Assembly: GCA_947525975.1 (NCBI GenBank)
Contig: CANNVE010000011.1
Location: forward strand, 1-64,000
Source: an uncultured Muribaculaceae bacterium
Lineage (GTDB): Bacteria > Bacteroidota > Bacteroidia > Bacteroidales > Muribaculaceae
DNA length: 64,000 bases
Reading direction: 5' to 3'
How positions within the stretch are numbered: position 1 is the stretch's first letter; each line of letters starts with the position of its first letter. Positions 42,332 to 51,941 of this stretch are shown in pieces. Under the pieces are notes generated by a model. That model ran no database searches. It was given only the letters and a program-made list of their open reading frames with translations, and had not been told where the DNA came from. The translations under genes were made by a program, and so were the position numbers.

Positions 42332-43837
42332 ATGTTTTCTAATATACTGATCTACTTTGTGGTGATCCCCCTGCTGATGCTTGCGGGACTCGCCCTGTGC
42401 AAGAATATCAAGCAGATACGCGCTGTGGCAGTCGTTGGCTCTCTGGCCCTCACGGCTCTCTCGGTCTACCTGCTTGTAGACTTCTTGGCTCTGCGCGCGG
42501 CCGGCGACACCGCTCCTATGCTCTATCTGGGCTCTTGGGAATGGTTCGGCCCGCTCAACATCAACCTTTCAGTAGGCGTCGACGGCATATCGATCGCCAT
42601 GCTTCTGCTCTCGTCGATCATCGTGTTTGCCGGCTCGTTCGCATCGTGGACCATCGATCAGCCCAAGGAGTTCTTCCTTTGGCTCATCCTTCTGTCCACC
42701 GGCGTTTTCGGCTTCTTCATCTCGATTGACCTCTTCACAATGTTTATGTTCTATGAGGTTGCCCTCATCCCCATGTACCTCCTCATCGGTGTCTGGGGAT
42801 CAGGCCGCAAGGAATACTCGGCCATGAAGCTCACGCTAATGCTCATGGGCGGTTCGGCCTTCCTGATGCTCGGCCTCATCGGCATTTACTATCACAGCGC
42901 GCCCGTAGGCGCGGAGCGCACCTGGGATCTTCTTGAGATCGCCCGCAACGGCTCTATCAGCACCGGCTGGCAATATTTCCTCTTCCCCATGACATTCGTG
43001 GGCTTCGGCGTGCTCGGTGCTATGTTCCCCTTCCACACCTGGAGCCCCGACGGTCACGCATCAGCCCCTACGGCAGTGTCGATGCTCCACGCCGGCGTGC
43101 TCATGAAGCTCGGTGGCTATGGCTGCTTCCGCGTCGCCATCTATCTGATGCCCGAAGCCGCTCATGACCTGGCCTGGATCTTCCTCGTGCTCACTGGCAT
43201 CTCGGTGGTCTACGGCGCCTTCAGCGCATGCGTGCAGACCGACCTCAAATACATCAACGCCTACTCATCGGTGTCGCACTGCGGTCTTGTGCTCTTCGCC
43301 ATCCTCATGCTCAACACCACCGCCATGACAGGCGCCATCATGCAGATGCTCTCACACGGCTTGATGACGGCTCTCTTCTTCGCCCTCATCGGCCAGATCT
43401 ACGGACGCACCCACACACGCGACATCACCAAGATGGGCGGTCTGATGCAGATCATGCCTTATCTGTCGGTATGCTATGTGATTGCGGGTATGGCATCGCT
43501 CGGCCTGCCAGGCCTCAGCGGCTTTGTGGCTGAGATGACGATATTCGTCGGCTCATTCGCCCACACTGATATGTTCCACCGCGTATTCACCGTGCTGGCC
43601 TGCTGCTCTATCGTGATCACCGCAGTCTACATCCTGCGCGTTGTTGGCAAGCTGCTCTTCGGCCCCGTGCAGGATGAGCACCACCGCCAGCTCACCGACG
43701 CCACCTGGTGGGAGCGCGTGTCGACAGTCACCCTCATCGTTTGCGTGGCTGCCATCGGCTGCTTCCCCAACTTCTTCGCTAACCTTATCAGAGCAACGTT
43801 CACGCCCGAGATCTTCACCGTGCTCGGCCTCAACTAA
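42332..43837 (+). CDS. nuoM: NADH-quinone oxidoreductase subunit M
   Basis: FPFHTWSPDGHASAPTAVSMLHAGVLMKLGGYG. Confidence 0.96.
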   Translation: MFSNILIYFVVIPLLMLAGLALCKNIKQIRAVAVVGSLALTALSVYLLVDFLALRAAGDTAPMLYLGSWEWFGPLNINLSVGVDGISIAMLLLSSIIVFAGSFASWTIDQPKEFFLWLILLSTGVFGFFISIDLFTMFMFYEVALIPMYLLIGVWGSGRKEYSAMKLTLMLMGGSAFLMLGLIGIYYHSAPVGAERTWDLLEIARNGSISTGWQYFLFPMTFVGFGVLGAMFPFHTWSPDGHASAPTAVSMLHAGVLMKLGGYGCFRVAIYLMPEAAHDLAWIFLVLTGISVVYGAFSACVQTDLKYINAYSSVSHCGLVLFAILMLNTTAMTGAIMQMLSHGLMTALFFALIGQIYGRTHTRDITKMGGLMQIMPYLSVCYVIAGMASLGLPGLSGFVAEMTIFVGSFAHTDMFHRVFTVLACCSIVITAVYILRVVGKLLFGPVQDEHHRQLTDATWWERVSTVTLIVCVAAIGCFPNFFANLIRATFTPEIFTVLGLN

Positions 43838-43854
43838 TAAACATTATCACGAAA

Positions 43855-45303
43855 ATGGACTATTCACAATTCTTGGCAATGAAGCAGGAGATCGGCCTGT
43901 TGGTGGTCTTCCTCCTCGTCTTCTTGTACGATACCTTCATGCCGCAGCGCAGCGGCAAGGCATTGCCCGTGTTCACGACCGTGCTGATGCTGGCCGCCAC
44001 GGTGGCAGGCTTCTTCCCTTGCCTCCTCGGCACAGGCAGCATGTCGGCGTTCGCCGGCATGTATGAGACATCGCCCATCGTATGCGCGATCAAGGGCGTG
44101 CTCAATATCGGCGTGGTCATCGTGCTTATCCAATCCTATGTGTGGGCCGACAGCGCACCCATGCAGCAGCGCCGTGGCGAATACCTTGAGCTCACCTTGC
44201 TCACGCTCTTCGGCATGTATCTGATGATCTCCGCCCGCCACTTCCTGCTCTTCGTCATCGGCCTTGAGACCGCGTCTCTGCCCCTCGCTACTATGGTGGC
44301 TCTCGACAAAGACCACTATGAAAGCCGCGAGGCAGCCGTGAAGTATATCCTCACCGCCATCTTCTCGTCGGCAGTGTTCATGATGGGCCTGTCATACGTC
44401 TATGGCCTTTCAGGCTCGCTCTACTTCAACGATATCGCTGTCAACATCGCCTCGCAGATGAGCCCGCTGCTCATAATCGCAATGGTGTTTGTGATGGCCG
44501 GCATCGGCTTCAAGCTCTCGCTCGTGCCTTTCCACCTCTGGACAGCCGACGTATATCAGGGTGCCCCTACCTCGGTCACCTCATACCTGTCGGTAATCTC
44601 CAAGGGCTCGGCCGCTTTCGCCTTCCTGGTGATTCTGGCCCAGGCTTTCGGCACAATCTACGCCGACACATGGGAGTGGATGCTCTATGCGCTTATCGTG
44701 CTCACGATCACCATCGGCAACCTCTTCGCCATGCGCCAGCGCAACATGAAGCGTTTCCTCGCATTCTCGTCAGTGTCGCAGGCCGGCTACATCATGCTCG
44801 GCGTGATCGCTTTCAATGTCACAGGCATGGCGTCGCTCGTATACTACATCCTTGTGTACATCTTCTCCAATCTTGCCGCATTCGGCGTGATTCAGGCTAT
44901 CGAGAATGCCACCGGCAAGCTCAGCATGGATGACTACAAGGGTCTGTACAAGACTAACCCGCGTCTGTCGTTTGCCATGATGCTCGCCATGTTCTCGCTC
45001 GCCGGTATTCCTCCCTTCGCAGGCTTCTTCTCGAAGTTCTTCATCTTCACCGGAGCCATCGCCCAGAGATCGGTTGCCATCTATGTGCTTGTGCTCATCG
45101 CCTTGATCAACACCATCATCTCGCTCTACTATTACCTGCTGGTGGTGAAGGCAATGTTCATCAGCCCCGACGAGTGCGTGATACCCACGTTCAAGAGCGC
45201 TTGCAGCGAGCGTCTCGGCCTCTGGATCACAGTGGCCGGCATCATCCTGCTCGGCATCGTCAGCTGCGTCTACAACTGGCTCAGCGGCATCGCAGTGATG
45301 TAA
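43855..45303 (+). CDS. nuoN: NADH-quinone oxidoreductase subunit N
   Basis: LVPFHLWTADVYQGAPTSVTSYLSVISKGSAAFAF. Confidence 0.95.
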   Translation: MDYSQFLAMKQEIGLLVVFLLVFLYDTFMPQRSGKALPVFTTVLMLAATVAGFFPCLLGTGSMSAFAGMYETSPIVCAIKGVLNIGVVIVLIQSYVWADSAPMQQRRGEYLELTLLTLFGMYLMISARHFLLFVIGLETASLPLATMVALDKDHYESREAAVKYILTAIFSSAVFMMGLSYVYGLSGSLYFNDIAVNIASQMSPLLIIAMVFVMAGIGFKLSLVPFHLWTADVYQGAPTSVTSYLSVISKGSAAFAFLVILAQAFGTIYADTWEWMLYALIVLTITIGNLFAMRQRNMKRFLAFSSVSQAGYIMLGVIAFNVTGMASLVYYILVYIFSNLAAFGVIQAIENATGKLSMDDYKGLYKTNPRLSFAMMLAMFSLAGIPPFAGFFSKFFIFTGAIAQRSVAIYVLVLIALINTIISLYYYLLVVKAMFISPDECVIPTFKSACSERLGLWITVAGIILLGIVSCVYNWLSGIAVM

Positions 45304-45322
45304 GAATCCTTATCCACATAAT

Positions 45323-45366
45323 AAACATAGCGGGAATCACTTTGAAGTGATTCCCGCTATGTTTTT
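45323..45366 (+). terminator. Terminator of the nuo-atp-nuo operon
   Basis: 19-bp perfect arms aaacatagcgggaatcact-ttga-agtgattcccgctatgttt then T-run. Confidence 0.9.
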
Positions 45367-45494
45367 GTCTGGTTGTCGGAGAACTACTGACCCATCAGCG
45401 TGGATTTTTATGGTGGCATAGTTGGAGCAGGATAGCCCGTGCGTTTCGGAGAAACGCACCTCCGCTTATGTTAAATGCACCTCCATCATACTTG

Positions 45495-46715
45495 TCAGTC
45501 TACCTGATGCAGGTCGTGGCCCATGCGCTCCTTTTTGGTGTGCATGTAGAATCGGTTGTAGGGGGTGGGGGGCACTTCGATGGGCACGTTCTCCACGATT
45601 TCGAGGCCGTATCCTTCGAGGCCGATGCGCTTGCAGGGGTTGTTGGTCATCAGTCGCATCTTCTTGATGCCGAGCAGATGCAAGATCTGCGCTCCGACGC
45701 CGTAGTCGCGTTCGTCAGCCTTATGTCCGAGGTGCAGGTTGGCCTCAACGGTGTCCATGCCTTCCTCCTGCAGCTTGTAGGCCCTGATTTTCTCCATCAG
45801 GCCTATGCCGCGTCCTTCCTGGCTGAGGTAGATGATGGCTCCGCGTCCTTCTTTCTCCACCATCTCCATGGCTTTGTGCAGCTGAGCGCCGCAGTCGCAG
45901 CGTTCGGAGCCGAAAATGTCGCCTGTGGCGCATGATGAATGCACTCTCAGCAGCACCGGAAGCCCGTCGGATACGTCGCCCTTGATCAGGGCTATATGCT
46001 CAAGGCCGTTGCTTATCTGGCGAAACGGGATGAGGCGGAAATGGCCGTGCTCTGTGGGCATGTCTACCTCCACGCCCATCTCCACGAGGCGCTCGTTGCG
46101 GAGGCGATAGGCGATCAAGTCGCGGATTGATATCAGCTTCATGCCCCACTCATCGGCTTTTCGGCGCAACTCGGGCAGACGAGCCATCGAGCCGTCATCG
46201 CTCATTATCTCCATCAGCGCTGCTGCAGGATACAAGCCTGCGAGGCGGGCAAGGTCGACGGCTGCCTCTGTGTGGCCCGAACGCTTCAACACGCCTTGCT
46301 CCTGGGCGTAGAGCGGGTTTATGTGGCCGGGTCGGCCGAAGGTGGCTGGCGTAGAGTCAGCATCGGCGAGAGCGCGTATGGTGGCGCATCTGTCCTCGGC
46401 CGAGACGCCGGTGGTGCAGCCTTCGAGTTTGTCGATGGTGACAGTGAAAGGCGTGCCGAGCACCGATGTGTTGTGGCTCACCTGCGGCTCAAGGTCCAGT
46501 TCGTGGCACCGGCTCATGGTGATAGGGGCGCACAGCACTCCGCGCGCGTTTTTGAGCATGAAGTTGACCTGCTCAGGAGTGATTTTTTCAGCGGCGACTA
46601 TGATGTCGCCTTCATTCTCGCGGTCTTCGTCGTCGACCACGATCACCATCTTACCTTGCGCGAAGTCGGCGATAGCGTCTTCGATAGGGTCGAGGAGGAT
46701 ATTGTTATCTGTTGA
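45495..46715 (-). CDS. ribBA: Bifunctional 3,4-dihydroxy-2-butanone 4-phosphate synthase / GTP cyclohydrolase II
   Basis: [61 protein letters not shown]. Confidence 0.96.
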   Translation of the reverse strand, partial: STDNNILLDPIEDAIADFAQGKMVIVVDDEDRENEGDIIVAAEKITPEQVNFMLKNARGVLCAPITMSRCHELDLEPQVSHNTSVLGTPFTVTIDKLEGCTTGVSAEDRCATIRALADADSTPATFGRPGHINPLYAQEQGVLKRSGHTEAAVDLARLAGLYPAAALMEIMSDDGSMARLPELRRKADEWGMKLISIRDLIAYRLRNERLVEMGVEVDMPTEHGHFRLIPFRQISNGLEHIALIKGDVSDGLPVLLRVHSSCATGDIFGSERCDCGAQLHKAMEMVEKEGRGAIIYLSQEGRGIGLMEKIRAYKLQEEGMDTVEANLHLGHKADERDYGVGAQILHLLGIKKMRLMTNNPCKRIGLEGYGLEIVENVPIEVPPTPYNRFYMHTKKERMGHDLHQVD

Positions 46716-46793
46716 CATTTTGGGTTGTATTATTTGGTGAGTGGCAATGGCCACGCTGTATTATTCGGATTAATCCCTGCGATTGGCCCGGCG

Positions 46794-48647
46794 TCAATCG
46801 TTTTTGAGGATGCTCTCTATTGACTCGCACACAGTGACGATCTGCTTAAGGTCAGACCGGCGTGCATGGAAAGGGAGATGGTTGAGCTGGATTATCACTT
46901 TTTGGTCGCGCGTGTTGCTCAGGTGCTCTACCACATCGGCCATGCGGGCGTCTACTCCCTTGAATTCATTTCTCCTCATTATCATCGACATGAGACGGCT
47001 GTGTTTCGGGGCTTTTAGCAGGGCTTCGGCTTCAGCGCGCAGCCCGGAGAGCAAGCCGAGCGCTTTGTCGCGCTCTACCTCAAACATCACCACTTCCTTT
47101 AGCGAGAGGGAGCGTTTGTCGCGCTTGCCGGTGAGGGCGCGGAAGAAATTCTTGTATGCGTCGAAGTTGAAGACCGAAGAGTCTCCGGCCGCCTTGTAGG
47201 TGAAGAAAATGCCGAGTGGAAGCATCACGGCCGAACTCAGCCATATTCCTACCCATACTTCAGAGCGTCCGTCGCGGGCCATCTTGTAGCCCATGTTGTC
47301 GAAGATGTAGTAGAATATGAAGAGGAATACCGAAATCACCAGCGGCGTGCCTATGCCGCCTTTCTTGATGATTGCTCCGAGGGGAGCGCCTATGAAGAAG
47401 AATATGAGGCATGCGAAGGGGAGGGTGTATTTGCGCTGCAGCTCTATGTCATGGCGGCGCATCAGCTTGGCCTGCTCCATGAGTATCGTAGAGAGGAATT
47501 CATAGTCCTGCCGCTGACGGTTGGCATTGCTTATGGCTGTCTGCAGGAATTGCCGCGCCTGGGTGGGCGACGAGCCCGCAAAGACTGTGTCGATGTTGAT
47601 TTTCGCCACATCCTCGGCAGAAGGCACAGGTGTGCGTGCTCCGGAGCCTGCATCGGGCGGAGCGGCTGACGGCGTCTGTGAGCCGAACATTGGGCCTGCC
47701 GACACTGTGCCGGGCTTCGCTATGGGCTGGGGCTGTATTGATGTGTTGTGGCGGCGGGCAATGTCGTAGGCGTAAGTGTCGCCGATGCTGTCAACGATGT
47801 GCTTGATCGAGTCGATGGCGTCGTTAAGCTCGTCGACATTCTTGCCTATGTATTGGCCACGCATCGTGCTCTCGTCCATGCGGTTGAAGTTTGCGTCGAA
47901 GACGAAGTATATCTGCTTGTCGGAGAATCCTTCGCGGCGGAAGGGCAGGTAATTGCTTGACGACGTGCCCATGGTGTTGTCCTTAAGATTCTCAAACATC
48001 TCGCCTCTGTATAGATGCAGGAAGAGGCGTGTCTTGTCTTCGGTGAAATTGAGCTTTCCGCTGTCGGCGAGTATCACGCGCGTATTGTCGAGGCCTCTGC
48101 TCACATCGTATATGATCATGTCATAGAGCATGCCCGTCTCGGGGTTTTTCTTCTCAACGTAGAGGTTCATGCCGGGAATCTGGTCGTAGAAGGTGCGCTC
48201 GGGAATCTCCACCTCGGGGCTTTTCTGCCGCATGGAGAATAGCAAAGTCCACATTTTGGTCTGCGCCACCGGCAAGGCGTAATTCTGGAAATAGAAGGCG
48301 CCCACCGACAGAAACACCATGAAAATGATCAGCGGCTTCATGATGCTGAACAGCGAGATGCCCGCCGCTTTCAGGGCTGTGAGCTCGAATTTCTCTCCAA
48401 GATTGCCGAATGTCATGAGCGAGGCCAGCAGCACGGCCAGCGGGAGCGCCGTGGGCACCATAGTGACGGCGGCGTAGAAGAAAAGCTCGGCTATGACATA
48501 GATTGACAATCCCTTGCCGACAAGGTCGTCAAGAAATCGCCACAGAAATTGCATCAGCACTATGAAGAGGCAGATAAAAAACGTCATCGCCAGCAGCGGC
48601 AAAAACTGCTGCAGCATGAATGAGTAAAGACGCTTGACTACCGCCAT
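46794..48647 (-). CDS. LptF/LptG-family (YjgP/YjgQ) permease
   Basis: MAVVKRLYSFMLQQFLPLLAMTFFICLFIVLMQFLWRFLDDLVGKG; YTLPFACLIFFFIGAPLGAIIKKGGIG. Confidence 0.92.
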   Translation of the reverse strand: MAVVKRLYSFMLQQFLPLLAMTFFICLFIVLMQFLWRFLDDLVGKGLSIYVIAELFFYAAVTMVPTALPLAVLLASLMTFGNLGEKFELTALKAAGISLFSIMKPLIIFMVFLSVGAFYFQNYALPVAQTKMWTLLFSMRQKSPEVEIPERTFYDQIPGMNLYVEKKNPETGMLYDMIIYDVSRGLDNTRVILADSGKLNFTEDKTRLFLHLYRGEMFENLKDNTMGTSSSNYLPFRREGFSDKQIYFVFDANFNRMDESTMRGQYIGKNVDELNDAIDSIKHIVDSIGDTYAYDIARRHNTSIQPQPIAKPGTVSAGPMFGSQTPSAAPPDAGSGARTPVPSAEDVAKINIDTVFAGSSPTQARQFLQTAISNANRQRQDYEFLSTILMEQAKLMRRHDIELQRKYTLPFACLIFFFIGAPLGAIIKKGGIGTPLVISVFLFIFYYIFDNMGYKMARDGRSEVWVGIWLSSAVMLPLGIFFTYKAAGDSSVFNFDAYKNFFRALTGKRDKRSLSLKEVVMFEVERDKALGLLSGLRAEAEALLKAPKHSRLMSMIMRRNEFKGVDARMADVVEHLSNTRDQKVIIQLNHLPFHARRSDLKQIVTVCESIESILKND

Positions 48648-48953
48648 CAGACAAGTGATAAGTTAGAGTTTTGGGTTGATGAGCCGTGGCTCGCTTAATT
48701 ATTTCCGCAAAGATAGCGAAAAAACGTGAGTTGACGCTTCAGGCGGAGGTGTTTTTTTGCCGGCAGCGGGGCATGGCCCCCGAGGGCGCCGCATCAGACT
48801 CACAGCGGGAATGTAAAATTTAGCACAATTAACACATAGAATTTCACACAGTTTTAATTTTTTTAAATGAATCGATGTGATAATTCGTCAGTTTTGATTG
48901 TTATAATATCGTAGGTTTAAAAACGCATAGACAACGAATTGAACTAAAAAAGT

Positions 48954-48995
48954 ATGAGTCTTTTGACACTAAAGGAAATTGAATACAAACCATAA
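48954..48995 (+). CDS. Putative 13-codon small ORF (MSLLTLKEIEYKP)
   Basis: ATG...TAA in a ~450-bp gap, followed by a hairpin at 49068-49103; no other support. Confidence 0.2.
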   Translation: MSLLTLKEIEYKP

Positions 48996-49067
48996 TTTCC
49001 CTCGTCTTTTTAACTCGAGTAGTGATACTGGATTAAAAAGCTCTCATAAATAAATAGTTGAAACGTG

Positions 49068-49103
49068 GAGAGGGCGGCCAGGCGTGAGCAAGGCCGCTCT
49101 CTT
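49068..49103 (+). terminator. Terminator-like hairpin upstream of kinase gene
   Basis: agagggcggcc...ggccgctctct followed by ttgttgttg. Confidence 0.5.
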
Positions 49104-49111
49104 TGTTGTTG

Positions 49112-49139
49112 TATATTTGACGCAATTGAGCTATATTTG
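49112..49139 (+). promoter_or_regulatory. Candidate -7 boxes upstream of kinase
   Basis: TATATTTG at 49112-49119 and at 49132-49139. Confidence 0.4.
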
Positions 49140-49174
49140 CGGTAAAATCCAACGGCAAGATCAACTATTGAGAG

Positions 49175-50638
49175 ATGGACGAGACTAAAGTGCGCGGAAA
49201 GGCGCTTGAAGAAGGCTCTGTCATAGCGCGGAAATACACCGTGCGTGAGGTGCTCGGCATCGGAGGCTTCGGCATAACATACAGGGCTGTCGGCGTCGAC
49301 GGGCAGGCTGTGGCGGTTAAGGAGTATTTCCGCTCGAGCCTTTGTTCGCGGCGCGGATCGCGCATGGAATATTCCGAGCCTGTATCGGCGCAGGTGCTTG
49401 CCGGGATGAAGGCATTCGTCAATGAAGGCAACCGCCTTAAATCCATAGCCGGGAAGCATCGGAATATCGTGGATGTAAAGGAACTGGTCTATGACAACGA
49501 TACGGTCTACATAGTGATGGAGCTTGTCGAGGGGAAGGACCTTGCCGCCTTTGTCGGCAGCCGCGCCGACGCAAGCCCCATAGGAGCGCCGAAGGCCGTG
49601 GAGATGCTAATGCCGGTGATCGACGCTGTGGCCATGCTCCACGCTGCCCGCATCACGCATCTCGACATAAAGCCGGGCAACATATTGCTATCCGGCACCG
49701 GCCAGGACATGCGCCCGGTGCTGATTGATTTCGGGCTTTCGAAGCATTACGACGAGAGCGGCGTGGCCACCACTGTGAGCACGATGGCCGGGTGCACACC
49801 GGGCTATGCGCCGGCAGAGCAGTATGCCGAGGATGTGTCCACGTTCAGCCCGCAGAGCGACGTATATTCGCTCGGGGCCACGCTATTTTTCCTTTTGACC
49901 GGTGAGACGCCTCCTATGGCATCGACGGCGGGGAGTGCTGTGATAAGGCGCAGGCTTGCCGATGCGGGCACAGATTCGAGGGTGGCCGAAGTGGTGTCAA
50001 AGGCAATGTCGATGTCAAGGGATGACCGCCAGCCAGACGCAGGCGCGCTCAAGCGAGAACTCTCGGAGGCTCTGGCCCACGACGCTGATGCCCACGCCGA
50101 TTCGCGCCCATGGCTCGGGAGGGGCATACGCAGGCGTCTTCTCGCCATCGTGTGTGTGTTTGCCTTGATGTCAGTGGCTTTGGCGGGGGCATTCATGTGG
50201 CTTGGAGTCGATCCAGGGCACCCTGATGATATTGAGCCTGTGAAGCAAGCTGATGCGGCTGACACGGCTGCTGTGGGCTATGGCATCTATGGCGATGACC
50301 GATATGGCGGCATCGAAGCTCCGGGGGCAATGATAAATATCGACAGCATCCCTGTGGAGGCGAATGTTGGCGATGCTTTCATCGTGGAGATAGGCGTGAA
50401 GACTAAAAGCGGGCTCAGGGATGTGGATTCGATGGCTCGAGTGATGCAGCCGGCATTGCGCTGCAGCCGGTTTGCCGATGTGAGCGTGGCGGGGCGCCGG
50501 TCGGAAGGCGATAGCCTTACGGTGTTCAGCTACAGATTCGTGGCGGAGGCTCCGGGCACAGAGATGGTGCCTGAGATGCAAGTGGAGATCGACGGGCATC
50601 GGATCAGCTTGCCCGCCCATATGTTCGCGATACACTGA
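49175..50638 (+). CDS. Transmembrane Ser/Thr protein kinase
   Basis: GIGGFGITYRA P-loop, AVKEYF, HLDIKPGNILL, LIDFGLSKHYD, GYAPAEQY; TM segment LLAIVCVFALMSVALAGAFMWLG and extracytoplasmic beta-rich domain. Confidence 0.93.
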   Translation: MDETKVRGKALEEGSVIARKYTVREVLGIGGFGITYRAVGVDGQAVAVKEYFRSSLCSRRGSRMEYSEPVSAQVLAGMKAFVNEGNRLKSIAGKHRNIVDVKELVYDNDTVYIVMELVEGKDLAAFVGSRADASPIGAPKAVEMLMPVIDAVAMLHAARITHLDIKPGNILLSGTGQDMRPVLIDFGLSKHYDESGVATTVSTMAGCTPGYAPAEQYAEDVSTFSPQSDVYSLGATLFFLLTGETPPMASTAGSAVIRRRLADAGTDSRVAEVVSKAMSMSRDDRQPDAGALKRELSEALAHDADAHADSRPWLGRGIRRRLLAIVCVFALMSVALAGAFMWLGVDPGHPDDIEPVKQADAADTAAVGYGIYGDDRYGGIEAPGAMINIDSIPVEANVGDAFIVEIGVKTKSGLRDVDSMARVMQPALRCSRFADVSVAGRRSEGDSLTVFSYRFVAEAPGTEMVPEMQVEIDGHRISLPAHMFAIH

Positions 50639-50640
50639 TT

Positions 50641-50696
50641 AATGCTGAATGCTGAATGCTGAATGCAGAATGCAGAATGCAGAATGCAGAATGCAC
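50641..50696. repeat. Heptanucleotide tandem repeat (AATGCTG)3(AATGCAG)4AATGCAC
   Basis: Eight consecutive 7-bp units starting 2 nt after the kinase stop codon. Confidence 0.97.
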
Positions 50697-50754
50697 ATCT
50701 CTTAATGTCTATAAGGATATGCGATGATATTTGATAAAAAAGTTTGATTTTCAC

Positions 50755-50784
50755 TTGTCGTTACGAAAATAATACATATCTTTG
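50755..50784 (+). promoter_or_regulatory. Promoter of the LytTR gene
   Basis: TTG-N19-TATCTTTG. Confidence 0.65.
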
Positions 50785-50831
50785 CATATCTTTAATGTTT
50801 ATAGACCTTAATCATAAAAACCAGATTCACC

Positions 50832-51200
50832 ATGGCAAAGATGTGTCTTAATACTCGCGACGACATGCTCTTTATCGATCTCGATAAAATGGCGTTTGCG
50901 CAAGCGAATGGCAACTATACGGAGCTCACGTACATAAGCGGGCAGAAACAGATGATCACCATCGGGCTCTCGAAGGTTGAGGACTTCATCAGGGCGTCCT
51001 TCGCCAAGGGAGCGGCATCTCCTTTCGTGAGGATGGGCCGAAGCCTCATCATAAACCAGGCATATCTCTATGCCATCAACATTCTCAGGCAGAAACTCGT
51101 GCTGTCGGACTTCAACGGGCACGTCTACTCCATCTCTGTGCCAAAGCAATTGCTCAAGGAATACAAAAAGGTGATGGCGGCGCAGGTGGTGGCCAAGTGA
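50832..51200 (+). CDS. Stand-alone LytTR DNA-binding domain protein
   Basis: DMLFIDLDKMAFAQANGNYTELTYISGQKQMIT...FVRMGRSLIINQAYLYAI. Confidence 0.85.
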   Translation: MAKMCLNTRDDMLFIDLDKMAFAQANGNYTELTYISGQKQMITIGLSKVEDFIRASFAKGAASPFVRMGRSLIINQAYLYAINILRQKLVLSDFNGHVYSISVPKQLLKEYKKVMAAQVVAK

Positions 51201-51235
51201 CCCATATCAGACTGAAATACTTATAACACTACAAT

Positions 51236-51898
51236 ATGACACAATACATCATCGGGCGCGGCGGCAACCAGCCTTTTTCAATTCCCTCGGACAAGACACT
51301 CGTGAGCCATGAGCACGCGTTGTTGCAGATCGACGATTACGGGCGCTGGACCATCACCGACAATAATTCGGCCAACGGCGTATATGTGCGCAACAGCGAC
51401 GGAGACTACGAGCGTGTATTCCAGACAGAGATCACCCCTACCACTGTGGTGCGTCTTGGCCCTGAAAATGTGCGCAGCTTTGAGTTTTGGGCGCAGCGAG
51501 TGGTGGCCGAAGATCAGAATGACTATTCTACGGAATTTCAGGCTTTGAAAAGCATGCTCGCGGAGTATAAAGACGACGAAGCCAAGATTGAAAAGAAGAC
51601 TGAGCGCTACAACTGGATCGCATCTTGCTCCGGAGCTGTGGCTTCGCTGCTTTTCATGGTCTACTATTTCCTCACCCAAAGCAGCGGAAAGGGGATGGAT
51701 TCAAACGGCGTGATGTACCGCATGATGGCCATGAGCACAATCCCGGTGATCATAAAGGCATGCCTGCCCAAGCCCGCAAAGCAGTTGAGGGCCATGCGCG
51801 AGAAGCGCTCAAAAATCATACGCTGCCCGCGCTGCGGCAATCCTCTTTCTGACCACGCGGTCAACCAGGGATTCTGTCCTGTATGCAAGGCCTGCTGA
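51236..51898 (+). CDS. FHA-domain membrane protein with C-terminal zinc ribbon
   Basis: IIGRGGNQPFSIPSDKTLVSHEHALLQIDDYGRWTITDNNSANGVYV; two TM segments; CPRCGNPL...CPVC. Confidence 0.9.
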   Translation: MTQYIIGRGGNQPFSIPSDKTLVSHEHALLQIDDYGRWTITDNNSANGVYVRNSDGDYERVFQTEITPTTVVRLGPENVRSFEFWAQRVVAEDQNDYSTEFQALKSMLAEYKDDEAKIEKKTERYNWIASCSGAVASLLFMVYYFLTQSSGKGMDSNGVMYRMMAMSTIPVIIKACLPKPAKQLRAMREKRSKIIRCPRCGNPLSDHAVNQGFCPVCKAC

Positions 51899-51941
51899 CC
51901 GGCTTCCCCCTCCTCCCCGCAAACAATCACATCGCAAAGCA

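Noticed and set aside
50641-50696. Heptamer repeat as CRISPR or coding repeat
   Set aside because: 7-bp units with no spacers, outside the kinase ORF; treated as a microsatellite.
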